Shown here: positions 26,265 through 38,300 of the stretch, in pieces | Layout of the letters: every line of letters starts with the position of its first letter | How positions within the stretch are numbered: the stretch's first letter is position 1 | NCBI GenBank assembly: GCA_000711775.1 | Contig: ARYC01000389.1 | Coordinates: forward strand, 1 to 64,000 | Length of the DNA stretch: 64,000 nucleotides | Reading direction: 5' to 3' | DNA from: Oxytricha trifallax | Lineage: Eukaryota; Ciliophora; Spirotrichea; Sporadotrichida; Oxytrichidae | Notes under the pieces: model-generated | Databases searched by the model: none | What the model saw: only the letters and a program-made list of their open reading frames with translations | Told to the model about the DNA's origin: nothing | Translations under genes and position numbers: made by a program

Positions 26265-27398
26265 TCAACGATAGATTCTGATGGGGAAATTCTCTGTTAA
26301 CTGATATCCATTAACGAAAATCACAATGATGTTGATTTGGAACTCAATCTAAAAGTTATATAAGTAAAAATGATAATCTTACAGAGAACTTTGAATGAAT
26401 AACGGTAGGGCATGAATAGATCTTTGGGAATAACATGTAAAGAGGAATTTCCATATCTCTGATTACATCTCCATCGGCTACTTGAATATTTTACACTTCT
26501 GTAGCAAATGTTTTTCCTTCAAAGCTTTCAACTCTGACCAGTTGCACCTCAATAGACTTTATTACATATTCTGAATCCCTTGTAATTATATAACCATCGA
26601 ATGGTTCCCCAAAAGCACAATTTACACTGTAAATTTAACCCTCAAACTTGAATTTTGGCATTGATTTTGTTGTTGCGGCTTCTAGGTTGTCTGGAGTAAT
26701 TCCAAATTCTTTTGGTTAATCTCTTCTGCCGATTTTAGTATCGATACCAGCACCCTAAAAGTCACTTATTTTATTATTAAAATCTTACTGGAACAGCGCA
26801 ATAAAATTTATCTGATCCCTTCAATTGTTTTCCTCCCTTGTTCAAAGTGACAGTCACTTCATACTATAAAACATTCATTAAGATTCAGTCAATAAGTCAT
26901 AGATAGTAATTGATAGAAAAGTCATTAGACATATTGTTGATAAATTAGAATGATTCCACTTACGTTAATAGAGAATTCAACTCCAACGTAAGCATCTACT
27001 AAGCTCTCTCCTCTCTCTGTAGCTTCGAGAATAAAATCAAAGGCAATTGTGTTTGAGGTGTTAAGTTTACCTCCCTCACTAAGAGTGAACTTTTTCTTCA
27101 TAAAGTAAATTCTGTCTTCCTCTTTCATGGGTGGGCGTCCGATGTTTCCTCTGATGATTGAGACTGTGTCCATGTAACCCTCAGCCAGAACAATAATTCC
27201 AGAGTGCTAAATTTGGCTCTAGCTGTCAATCAAAATTATTTAACCTTGATATATCACTTTAAATTAAATAATTATTGAGAATAATTGTGATTTGACCTGT
27301 GACTTTTTCCTAAAATAAATGCATATAAATTAAGTCATTTTTCTTACACCAGGTTCGTAAAATTTGCTTGCTCTGTCTAATTTGATCTCAAGTGACAT
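26265..27398 (-). CDS. VPS26C: VPS26C/DSCR3-like arrestin-fold subunit of retriever
   Basis: About 290 aa, ATG 27398 to TGA 26265-26267, with introns 27310-27347, 26864-26963 (100 nt, unusually long), 26755-26788 and 26349-26382 plus one IES. Matches remembered VPS26C features: start SLEIKLDRASKFYEPGEKV, the HSGIIVLAEG segment, GKLNTSNTIAFDFILEA, GESLVDAYVGVEF, IKSIEVQLVRVE, QVADGDVIRDMEIPLYMLFP and the end LTENFPIRIYR. VPS26C works with VPS35L and VPS29 in endosomal recycling linked to the Commander complex. Confidence 0.85.
27228..27282. other. IES, 52-55 bp, pointer AAT
   Basis: AAT at 27228 and at 27280/27283. Either choice keeps frame, giving GQITIDSQSQIQHSG with one or two Ile. Confidence 0.7.
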
Positions 27399-27567
27399 TT
27401 TTAAGATTTATTATACAAATCCAAAATAAAAATCATATAATCAAAGTAGTCATTCTTTATATTTCTCTTTTTCCGAGGTTTTCAATGGTAAGAAATAAAA
27501 TAATTGAAAGAGTGATATAGCTATAGAAATTAAATAAAGTTAATATAATTCAAACACATAATAGAAA

Positions 27568-30500
27568 ATGAACGACGACGATATGAATGGTGGACAACCA
27601 AATGACTACGGCAACGAAGAATTTGATGGAAATATGAATGATGGAATGGGAGATGACGGAGACATGGGCGGCATGGACATGAACAATAATGGTGATGGAA
27701 ACGGGGGAGATGATCCAGACGTCGATCAATACTTCGATGATGCAGGGGATATCGGATACTTACCAGCTGATCATGTAACTACTCAATTTTCTAAATGGAT
27801 TCAATCCCTCTTTACATTTCATTCTTGTTAATATAAGTGTCTAATATTTAATCTTTATAGCCACTTATGCAAAGGCTTCAAAACGCCTTGACCAAACAAT
27901 TGACTGATGAGCATGAAAGAATTGATTTGCAGTTGAGAGAGAAGGTAAGAAATTACTACGAATTAAAATAAAGCATTTAAATTAAATTAACTGTTTCAAT
28001 CACAAGATAGTCCTAGAAAAATTGGAACAGTTTATTTAATCATGCTTTCTATGTTCTTTTCAATTGATATTCATGAATTTACTTATAGGAAGAAGAAGTA
28101 AGAAAGATTAAAAAGAAGAGAGAAGAGACTGGTGTGCAATTGTATGGTGTTCAACATCAACTCGCAAAAATGCAGACAACTTTTGAAAGAACCCATGACA
28201 ATTACAACATAGTCTAGAAATACAGAATGGATGCTGAGAAATAGCATGAAATCCTTTAGAAGCAATACGAACAAAAGAAAGAAGAGGCTGATGAGTAGTT
28301 AAAGAGAGTGCTTAAGGCTTAAGAAGAGCTTAATCAACTCAATCGCACACTCAAACAAGTCGAGGAATATAACGAGGTCATGAAGAGTGAGACTGCTATC
28401 ATTCGTAGAACTACCTATAGAGCTGAGGAAAATGTCGTAAACCTTGAAAAATAGAAGAAGAAGCAAGATTTACTTATTGACTCAATGAATGAAGAAATCA
28501 AGAGACTAAATGAGTAGAAGACTTTGTATCAAGCTCAACTTATCTCTCAGAAAGAAGAAACCGCTGCTGCTAGAAACACTCTAAAAGAAGCAGCCATTGA
28601 AATCGAGAAGATTATTATGAGTAAGAAGACCTTGCTTGAGGATTGGCAAAAGTCTCTGTTTGGTATGCAGCAAAGAGATAAAGCTCTTCAAGCAATCAAG
28701 GATCTCATCAAGCAAAAGAATGATGAAATCCTCCAAGTTGAGAGCGAGATAACTGGAGTTAGAAACGAAACTCGTAAAGAGCAGGAGACCTCTGAAAAGT
28801 TACATGAAAAGCTTCAAAAATGCAAGCATGAGCAAGAGTTCCTAAAGTAAAGAAGAGATGAAATTGAGAATGAGAAGAAGAGACTTAATGAACAATACAT
28901 CATGCTCAAGAATTCTCTAAACTCAACTGAAAGCGAATCTCAAAGAATGGAAATAGAGAAAAATAATGTAGACGATAAGATGCAAGTCCTTGAAAAATCA
29001 ATCATGCAGTTACATACCAAAACCAAGGCAATCAGAGATGATATTTTAAATCATGCATCACAATAAAAAACTATTGAAAAGAGTTCAGCTAAACTTTTGG
29101 ATTTGAATTTATACTGTCATTAATTATCATCATACATTAACCTTCTTAAACAGACTAAAGTTGCATATGAGAACATTTCAAAGAAAGAAGTGGAGATCGA
29201 AGATATCTCCAACGAAATCTCAAGAGTAAGAATTGATAACCTAAATACCCAATCATAAAATGAGCTACTTCAAAAGAAGTTGAACGACTTGATTGCTGAA
29301 CTCAAAGAGAAGGAAAGAGAAGTTGAAAAGTTTGAAACTGACATCAAACAAAGACATGTCAAGATCGCTAAAAAGTAGCATAAAGTTGACAGATTAAACA
29401 GATAATTAGCTGAGTTATCAAAGAATGGTGAAGATGAAAACTCTGGGCCACTTGAAGCCAAGAAAAACAACATTGAAAAAGAAATTAACGAGATGGAGGA
29501 GAATATCACTCAAATCTAGAAGGAATGGATCGCCAATCAGACTGAACTTATTGAGCAGCAAAATACGTTGATGAATTTAAGCAGAGCATGCGATGACTTA
29601 AGAACTTCAAAGACAATCCTCGAGCAAAAGAAACTGAGACTGAACAATTCAGTCTAAACCTACGAAAAGGATATCAGACAGCTTGAAGTAGCTCTCAAGA
29701 ATCTTGACTTTGAAATGAACAAGTTGAATGATCTCTACTATAAGAATACAGCACAACAGACTAAGATGACAAACGATAACTTCAACATTGAAAATGAGTT
29801 TAAGCAAAAACTTAAAGAGCTTGAGAACGAATCAATCAAATTAGAAAACTCGATAGCCACTTTGAAAGAAGAGAAGGCTGATATCCTTGCTGAAATTGTG
29901 GAAGCAGAGAGACAAATTTTGCTTTGGGAGAGAAAGATCCAGCTTGAAAAAGAAATGCAAGACGCTCTTGATCCCAACATCGGTCAAACTGAAATCGTTG
30001 CTATGAAGAAAGAAATTCATAGAATGGAGCTGAGATATGAACAACTTAGAAAGAAGCAAGAGCAAATGATTAAGGATATGGAAAGAGCTGTGTTTAAGAG
30101 AGAAACTATTCAACTCAAGTATCTTCCTAAGGTTGAGAAGAAAAATGCTCAAGATAAGTGTAAGTGTCCAATTCAATCATTAAACTTAAAATATAGCATC
30201 ACAAGGAAAACTTTCAAGACAAATTGCTAACTTGAAGTAAACCTTAAGACATACCACTGAGAACACCATGCAACTTGATACTACTATCGAATAAAGATTA
30301 AAGGAGCTCGAGCAAGTTATAAAAGTTTAAGAAACTTTATTCATAATTAATAAAATTATAATGATGAAATCGAGCAGGCAAGAAATGAAGGAAATAATTA
30401 TGAGGAAAACAACTAAAAGATTCAAATAGAACTTCTAGCAAGCAAACTTGAGAAAAGCAAGAACCTAAACATTTTGCTTTATAATTTTATATGAATGATT

Positions 30501-30762
30501 TGTATGATAACTTTGAGTTTATTTGACATTTTGAAATTCTAAAACCTGTCAAAACGCTACGATGAAATCTCAACCAGTAAGCCACAAATTTATCCTTAAT
30601 TTTCTTTTAGATAAATTCAGAGCCACTCTCAGAGAAGAACAAGCATTCAAAGCATTAGAAGATTCAAGAACCTAAAACGCTATAGTAGAGGAAATCGTTG
30701 ATAAAATTAGACAAGATAACCCACAATTTGATATTATACTTTCTAGATTAGTCGGCTGGTGA
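27568..30762 (+). CDS. CCDC40: CCDC40 (FAP172), axonemal 96-nm ruler coiled-coil protein
   Basis: 916 aa after introns 27775-27860 (86), 27945-28088 (144), 30160-30196 (37), 30577-30610 (34) and two IESs. An acidic, Asn/Gly/Asp-rich N-terminus leads into near-continuous coiled coil. Diagnostic segments: HPLMQRLQNALTKQLTDEHE, REETGVQLYGVQHQLAKMQ, and the late LLWERKIQLEKEMQDAL with GQTEIVAMKKEIHRMELR. CCDC40 pairs with CCDC39 along doublet microtubules to set the repeat of inner dynein arms and radial spokes. The two long introns may each contain an IES. Confidence 0.92.
30308..30369. other. IES, 62 bp, pointer TCGAGCA
   Basis: TCGAGCA at 30308 and 30370 in equal phase; the join reads KELEQARNEGNNYEEN. 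Confidence 0.85.
30462..30542. other. IES, 81 bp, pointer AACCT
   Basis: AACCT at 30462 and 30543; the join reads LEKSKNLSKRYDEIST. Confidence 0.8.
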
Positions 30763-31140
30763 TTAAATTTAAAATACTTATTATGCTTTGATTTCAAATT
30801 CTCTTATTCAAAAATTACACATTGAAGTCAAGAATTAATGAAGTAAGCAAATATCAAAGAATAAAATATAAAAATATAGATAAAAAGGCAAAACTAAGAT
30901 TATAACTATCATAAATGTAAGAGGGCACTAAAATCTAAAAATAACAAAATATCAAAGTGGTTAATCACTTGGATCAATCATAATTAGATTAACTAGCGAA
31001 CGCAAGTTTAAACACAACTAATTCGTAATATCTATTTGATTTCAAGCCTTAAATGTAATTCTAAGCAAGAGATCTAGGAAAAAGTTATTTTTTGATTTTT
31101 TAGAGAGTAACAGAATTTGAACTTGAAGAGAAATGAAAAA
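30763..31140. other. Intergenic, nothing recognised
   Basis: 378 bp of AT-rich sequence between CCDC40 and the ankyrin gene, both on the plus strand. Confidence 0.7.
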
Positions 31141-33010
31141 ATGGAAAGTAAGAAAGGCAAAAATAGTAAATTAATGATTAAACGTAACGACACATTGTTT
31201 ATGGTGAGTACTCCAAATAGAAAACATTCAAAAATGAACTTATCAGATCAGAAGGAAGGTTATATACCGAAACATCACTATACAAGATTTACTTTTAACG
31301 TAAGTTATTTTAGTATGCCTCACATAAATCATTTTAGAGTACAAATACGATAGGATTGACTGACATTAAACATTGAATTGAAGATGCTTACTTGATTAAT
31401 AATAAATGGTCTTATATTGTTGATTTACAAGGCTATTGCTTGAAATACTACATTAAACCTTCTGCTTATGTCATTGATATAGACGAGCTCAAAGATATGA
31501 AAGTTGATCAGCTAAGGCACATCCTAATTGATTGTATGAAGGAGGGCAAATGGTTAGCTTTTAACTTTGAAAATGAGGAAGGTACAAAAATAATGAGGTT
31601 CTTTGATGAAGAAAAATTCCCACTTTCTATCTTAAATCCACTTGAAATATACAGTGAGAGCACGATTGATAAAATAGTAAAGCATCAACAAGTTTTCAAT
31701 AAAAACGACAATTTCAGATTGATATTCGTTACCAAATCAGTTCTTATACCATCTTAATTGAAGGATAATTTTGAACTTCTAATTATTGATGACGATAAAA
31801 TTGAAGAAGAAGATTTAGTAGCAAAAATAAACAGAAAGCAGCCTGAGAATAGCTCACGAATAAAAATGGGTTAAGATTTACTAGAAGCTGCTTATAATGG
31901 CGACTTAGACAAATTGAAATAGTTAGTTAATGGGGGATCAGATATTAAATTCAAAGACCACGATGGAAATACTTGCTTCTTGGAAGCTTCGCTTATGGGT
32001 CATTATGAGATAGTCATCTACTTGCTTAGTCTTGATGAACATAAAATTGACATAAATTATAAGAATTACGTAGGAAGAACTGCTCTTCATAAGGCTGCTT
32101 TTGGAGGCCATCATCAAGTTTGCCTTATTTTACTAGAAAGTGGGGCTGATCCTAAAATAAACGATGATGCTCTTGGATAACCAATAGATTATGCCTCAAA
32201 TAAGAGAACGATTAAGTTGCTCAAACATTGGGATATTGAAAGAACGAAGTCATACTGGGAAAGAAATAACAAGAAAAACATGAAACTTTTCTATGAGTAT
32301 TTAGAGCTTGATCCACAAGAAAGAGAGAAGGTGAGGCTATAAGTTTGTGAATATGCTATGAAAGGAAATTTTACAGAAATTGAGAAAATTATTCTTCAAG
32401 GTCATGCATCTGTAAGTAATTAGATTAATAAATAACAATCAAATTTAGATTGAAACCAGAAATGATAATGGAAATTCATTGTTGTCAATTGCCTGTAAAT
32501 ACAATCAGTATAAATGTGCTGAATAGCTTTTGAATATTTTTAACTGCTCTATCAATACAAGAGACCATAAGGTAAGAAACTACCTTAAATTATAATTTTT
32601 AGGGATGGACACCCCTAATCATTGCTTCTTTCCATGGATTCTCAAAAATAGTTTCCCTTCTCATTGCAAATAAAGCAGATCCCACTGTAGAGACAAATAG
32701 ATAAGAATCTGCTTTGTAGATTGCTTAAATCCCTGATATAAAATTCATGATTAAAAGTTACTAAATCGGATGGAGTAGAGATCAAGTCTCAAAAGTCATT
32801 AAAGATGAAGTTTAAAATTAAAATAATGAACTGAGAGAAAGTTTGAGATAGTCATAAGAATTTGGATCAATTTTAAACCAGACTAATACGAAAAGAAACA
32901 TTATAAACCTAGTTGCCATATAAAGATTAAATTTTAAAATCGTTTTTATGATTGAAATATTTTAACTTTTGTTTAAAATTAAATTAAAAATTAAAATTTA
33001 ATTAGAGTGA
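31141..33010 (+). CDS. Ankyrin-repeat protein, 579 aa
   Basis: ATG 31141 (MESKKGKNSKLMIKRNDTLF) to TGA 33008-33010; introns 31300-31339 (40), 32412-32448 (37), 32572-32602 (31) and one 22-bp IES. The N-terminal ~230 residues read WSYIVDLQGYCLKYY and ALNPLEIY-like ordered sequence of no recognised family. Ankyrin repeats begin near DLLEAAYNGDLDKLKQLVNG, continue with HYEIVIYLLSLDEHKIDINY and GRTALHKAAFGGHHQVCLIL, and resume after a linker (GWTPLIIASFHGFSKIVSLL). Likely a scaffold. The last ~25 codons are AT-driven, so the true end could be earlier. Confidence 0.8.
31355..31376. other. IES, 22 bp, pointer ATTGA
   Basis: ATTGA at 31355, 31372 and 31377. Using the outer pair removes a TGA and joins YKYDRIEDAYLINNK in frame with the preceding 40-nt intron. 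Confidence 0.7.
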
Positions 33011-33157
33011 TACTTATATTATTCTCAACAATATTAAAAATAAAATTGGGTATTTATCATTAAAAAAAATTAATATATTTGCTTTATTTATTTCAATACA
33101 ATTTGATCCTAAAATAAGAACCATATATAGAATATAATTACTTAAAAAAAGTATCAA

Positions 33158-34039
33158 ATGTATAATATTGAAAGTTCCTTCTAACAGAATATTTTAAATA
33201 CTCCACAAAATTATACTTAAGCAACTCATTAATAACCTTTACCAATTTTAATTGAAATTTTAGGTTTTAATTGATAATAAAGACATAAACATAACTTTAC
33301 TGGGTGATTAAAGTTTCTTGAATTAAACACTTCTCTTGCTATATTATATATTTATAATCTCAATGAATCTACTTTTGATAATGAAAAGATACTAAGGACT
33401 TTAAATGATCAAACTAAAAACTAAAATGTGTCTTTGTTAAGTTTGACTAGTGACCAGACAAACTAAAAATTTCCTCAAATAATTTCGAAACGAGAGTAAT
33501 TCTTTGATGCACGAAAATTGAATGAATCTTACCTCAAGAGAACAGCTCTTCCAACAATTGACTAGAGGATTAATGGTACTTTATCTTTATAAGATCCTTA
33601 AGAAATGACACTCAAAATTAGGCAGAAAATGACTTAAAATGCAAATGCACTTTCTCTCTTTTAACCTAAGGGAAATATAGTAAATTCATAGTCAGTTCAA
33701 AATTCGCCTTAATCCAAGAAAATGCTTTTGTAAAACACTGTATCAACTAATGTATCCACTAATAATTCCTATTAAAAGTAAAGTGGCTATGATTCAGACC
33801 ATGACTCTGACCAAAGCCAACCAAGCCATAAAAAGTAAAATAAAAAACATTAAAAGAATCATTCGTTGTTTAAACTTTGTAGAGATAAGAATCTCAACAA
33901 TATTACTAACGTAAACATCAAAGTTAAGTTATCTGACAGTAGCAACAAAAATTAAAGTATAATTAAATAAAATACAAGGTCATAATCTTAAAACTAACAT
34001 CTAACAGTACTACCTGTGATAGTTAAAGCTAAAAGATGA
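33158..34039 (+). CDS. 252-aa Gln/Ser/Asn-rich protein, unknown
   Basis: ATG 33158 to TGA 34037-34039 after removal of one 123-bp IES; no introns. The start reads MYNIESSFQQNILNTPQNYT. The middle is polar (KREQFFDARKLNESYLKRTA), the last third is basic with GYDSDHDSDQSQPSHKK. No known domain seen. Confidence 0.75.
33252..33374. other. IES, 123 bp, nested pointers TTGA / TTTTAATTGA / TTGATAAT
   Basis: The frame closes by removing 33252-33374. Inside are TTTTAATTGA at 33246 and 33265 and TTGATAAT at 33271 and 33375, so it could equally leave as a 19-bp plus a 104-bp segment with the same product: LPILIDNEKILRTLND. Confidence 0.75.
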
Positions 34040-34172
34040 TTTTTAATTGATTAAAATATATAAATCTCTTTAATAATGATTGTAATACACTAATAGACCG
34101 TAATGAGTAATCTATTATAAGAATTTTGAATTAATAATAGTTTTCTGCCTAAATAAATAAAAGCAAGATAAA

Positions 34173-35311
34173 ATGAGAATGATTAATTTCTCACGATCAC
34201 TATTATCACTAATTTCCATTACATTAATAATATTGAATTACTCGGATGCTTTGCAACCAAAAAGATAAGACTGCCATTAAAAGAAATTTGACAACAAGAT
34301 TTTCAAATGTCTCTTTGCAATTCAAGAATATGAATTTCATAATCATTGTATTTTCAATCTATATTTTTGTTAATGCAGTAAATTCTGAGCTAGAGTAACT
34401 TTTTAAATGATACCACTGTATTGAAAAGTCTTGAGTCTAAAGAAAACGAGTGTCTAATTGTTTAGCCCTATACCTGTTATAACAACTACTCCAATATGAT
34501 CTACAATGAGACTTTGAAAGTATCCGAGATTGTTTTCATGCAGGAAGAAGCAGAACCTACTTTTTGTTACGAGACAGATCTTCCAAGTAAGGTATTCGTG
34601 ACTGGCTTTTGGTACGAGTTATGCTTTGAAATCCAGTCATCCTTTTAATAATGCGAGGAGAACCCATTAGAAGAGCAAGAATAGTGCGTTCAAGATAAAC
34701 TCGTATACAATTCTCAGATGTACTATACTTAGCAAATATACCTCGCACTGAAATTATAAGATAGTTTCAGAGACAGACTGCTGTTTAATTGTCAGACTTA
34801 ATACCAAGAGTAAGAGAGTAATTTTACAGTTAGCTATAAGAAGTTTAATAAAGCGCTTTCCACTTTAAGTCTGTTATCACTTTATAATGACAAAAACTGG
34901 AAGTACGAGCCTAGAGAAGATTGTATTTAAATCAACAACTAATACTCATTTGATATGGACTTATTCTACAAAGAAAAAGATATGAGATAGCTGTACCGTT
35001 GGGACAACTCTATGGAATTTCTGGCAATATGTGAGCTTGCTAGTGGTGATTTTCCAGAGTGCTAAAGAGATAAATTTAAGAATTGGGATGACTTTAAAAT
35101 ATGTGTTGAAGCCAAGCTAACTCTACTTGATTGCTTTAATTTCATATCAGAAGATGAGTAGGTTAGAAAGATTCTATATAAAGTGTGTAAATACAATCAA
35201 AGTAAACATTATAAGGAAGTTGATGGGGAAGTCTAAGAAATAGAAGACGATTTAATTAATTTTAATAGTAGATTTAGTACTTATGAATAATTTAATGACT
35301 TATTTGAGTGA
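34173..35311 (+). CDS. Secreted/lumenal Cys-containing protein, 358 aa
   Basis: ATG 34173 gives a signal peptide (MRMINFSRSLLSLISITLII, then NYSDA). The mature part has many scattered Cys (NECLIVQPYTCYNNY, CYETDL, CEENPLEEQEQC, FNCQTQ, EDCIQINN, CELASGDFPEC) and several Asn-X-Ser/Thr sites. One IES; no introns. Ends TGA 35309-35311, 49 bp from the convergent EF-hand gene. No family recognised. Confidence 0.8.
34319..34380. other. IES, 62 bp, pointer AATTC
   Basis: AATTC at 34319 and 34381; the join reads KCLFAILSQSNFLNDTT in frame. Confidence 0.8.
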
Positions 35312-35360
35312 AATTAGAACTATGTAATACTTTCTTTAATATTAATATTCAACAAATTGT

Positions 35361-38300
35361 TCAATTGCATAGTACTCCAAAGAATTCATCGTATTTAATC
35401 AAACTATCCCTATCTCTATCAAAAACTTTGAGTAATAAGGCAACTTCTAGTGCACTAACTTGAACATTTTGCTTCTCAAAAAATTATATCAAGCTTTCTT
35501 CAGATACATACCCATCTACCACTGCTGTATCATCAAATAAATTAAACAAAGATTTAAACCCTAAACCTTATGCACTGCTAATTTACTTAAGCTCTGCTTT
35601 TATCTTTGTTAACTCTTTCTAACCTTCTATGAGTTTATTGAGGAACTCTGTTAAGACTAATTTAGCTTTGTATGAGAACATGTATTCCTTAAATTCTTTC
35701 TATAAAGATTCAGGTCTCCTATTTAGCAAAGTTCCACATTTTTCTTCATCAATAGGCTCAAAGAGATAAGAAAACTCTGAAAATTTTAAAGTTCCATCTT
35801 GGTCTATATCATACCTCTTGAATAATTAGTAAACTTCATCTTCTTGTATTTTTGACATCCCTAAATCCTGAAGTCCTTTATGAACATCTTTGACATATAC
35901 ATATCCTCTAGAATTTGAGTCAAAGTATCTAAATGTTTCATATAAATTGAAGGGGGGGGAAGTTTCCTGCCCCAAAATTTTATATGCACCCAAGGGGAAG
36001 TTTCCTGCCCCGTACATAAAAATATGCAATTTTTATAATTTTCAAAGAATCTTTATCATCTATTATTATGTAGTTTTTTTTAAAAATTTAGCTTCAAATA
36101 TCATTTTTACCTTGATAATCAATTTAAAATTTAATGAAAATTACATTAATTATTTAAAAAAATCACTTATTTTAGCCTTGTCAATAATATATAATTTGAT
36201 CACGAATAATTATGTACCTTGAAATTTATATAAAAATTAATGATGTATAGTACATGGTTATGGTTATTGAAATTGAAATTAATTTGCTTCTATTAAATTT
36301 ATTACAAAAACATAAAATTTAATGTTGGGGGCAGGAAACTTCCCCTCCCCAAATTGAATTATCTCTAATCTGCACAATTTTCACGCTTTTCTTCAATTTG
36401 TACTTCTATAGCTATAATCTTAAGTAGTACATCTAGTAATAAATTTGAGGTATGATTCTGATCAAAGAATGGTTATGAAAAAGTTTTTTTTATGTTATAA
36501 TCATCTTCGTCTAACCTTTTCTTCTCTGGACTATCCTCGTTTATTCGAAGTTTATTTCCAATTTAGGACTAGAATTGACCGAATTAAGGACTCTCTAAAT
36601 ATTTTTGGGAATCTCTATTACTATTCCTTAGTGGAGAGCTCATCATTTGAGAATCCTTATTGTTTAAATTATTTATGGCTTTTTTCTATCTTAATGGAGA
36701 ATATTTTTTAGTTTTATCTGTTTAATTGTCTTATGCAAAACTTTTCTACTACTCAATTATAGTTGATTGATTCTGCTTTAATCTTAAAGACTACTGCGAC
36801 TATTTATGATTAGGACTTCTCATTGATTCTTAACTATCATAAATTTGTCTAATTGAGTTTATTGTCTTGTACTCTTCATCTTTGTCCTTAAGTGATTTAC
36901 TTTACACATTATGATTGATAAAATGTTTAAAATCCTAGAGGTCTATTTTTTAATCACCATTTGTATCAACCCGTTTCATTATATGCTAAAGTAACACATT
37001 GCTGCTCGAAGACTATAAATACAAAAATTAGTTAAAGATTTATAGTAAATCATTTGCTATACATATTTATTAGCTTATGCTTTACAAGCAATTCCTCCAA
37101 ATCTTCAATGAAAAGTAAACCCTTCTTTTCTTTAACGTTAAGTATTTCAAACAAGTCCTCATCGCTCACACCTTCAAACATTTGGTCTTTAAACTATTAT
37201 TTCTGCAAAATATTTAAAAACTGACTTTCAATAAATTTTGCAACTATTCCAGAGACATCTCTTTGGAGCTAAGAATTCACCTAGGATCTCTGGCTTTAGT
37301 TTTATCTATCTAGTCTCTTTGAACTTTGAGGCAAGTAATAAAGAGTTTCAAAAAGAGGTCTGAATTCCTTTTCCAGTTTCAATCTACCGTCTTTGGGAAA
37401 AGAGTCAAACTCATCTATAAAAATCATTGCCTCTTTAAATTCCCAAATAATCCCATTAAGCTTGAGAAAAAAGAATTTGTTTATAATTTTTGAGCATTTA
37501 AATTATAAGTATAATTGAGAAAGTTAATTAAACTATCAGAATCAAAACCCCAAAACCCTTAGTGAGGTTTATAAGTGCTTTGATTAGTAGGGTAAAGTTG
37601 GGGTTTTATTAGGGTTAGTAGAGAAATTAGGCCAGTTTGCAAAATGAGAAATAGAAATAAGCGATTTGTGGGGTATATTTATGATGAGAAATATTTAGAT
37701 TTACAGCTTAAGCTTAGGTATGGTGCGAGTATTAATATAGAATAACTCAAACCAATGATGAATTATTGTACGATTGCAAAGCTATTGTGTAAGTGCTTCA
37801 ACTGTAAGGTATCACTGCTTGCTAGCTGTTTAGCATTTCAATTCTGGTTCTTGATAACATCCTGTAAGAAAATAAAAGTTCTCTTAGCAGCATATTGAAT
37901 ATCTCTGCGATTCTAAGACTCTTAAGTATTGAACACACTTCCCACTTGACTAGCGAGCTGTGATGTTTCATCGCAAGTTTCCTGACATGCGTATCTCACC
38001 ATAGACTATCCCAAATATTTATTGAAGGAATGGCATTACCTACAGACTGTCAACAGAGTGAAGAGAGTGATTGACTATACTCTGCCATTTTATAGTAATA
38101 ATTTAAACTATATATACGATTAAATACAGAAGTCTATTGATAATAAAATCAAGTTCATACACGCTGATGAAGCTGTCTTTACGTTCAACACCTTTATTAA
38201 TAAGTCTTAGTACAAGAAGTACGATAATATAGAAGTGTATGACTAAAAGGTTAAGGTTGTCACTCACGCAATTTTAGCTGGTATCAGTGAAGATTCAGGC

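Noticed and set aside
37544-37560. C4A4 blocks as true internal telomeres or chromosome ends
   Set aside because: They are the tips of terminal inverted repeats with element ORFs between, and coding continues on both sides.
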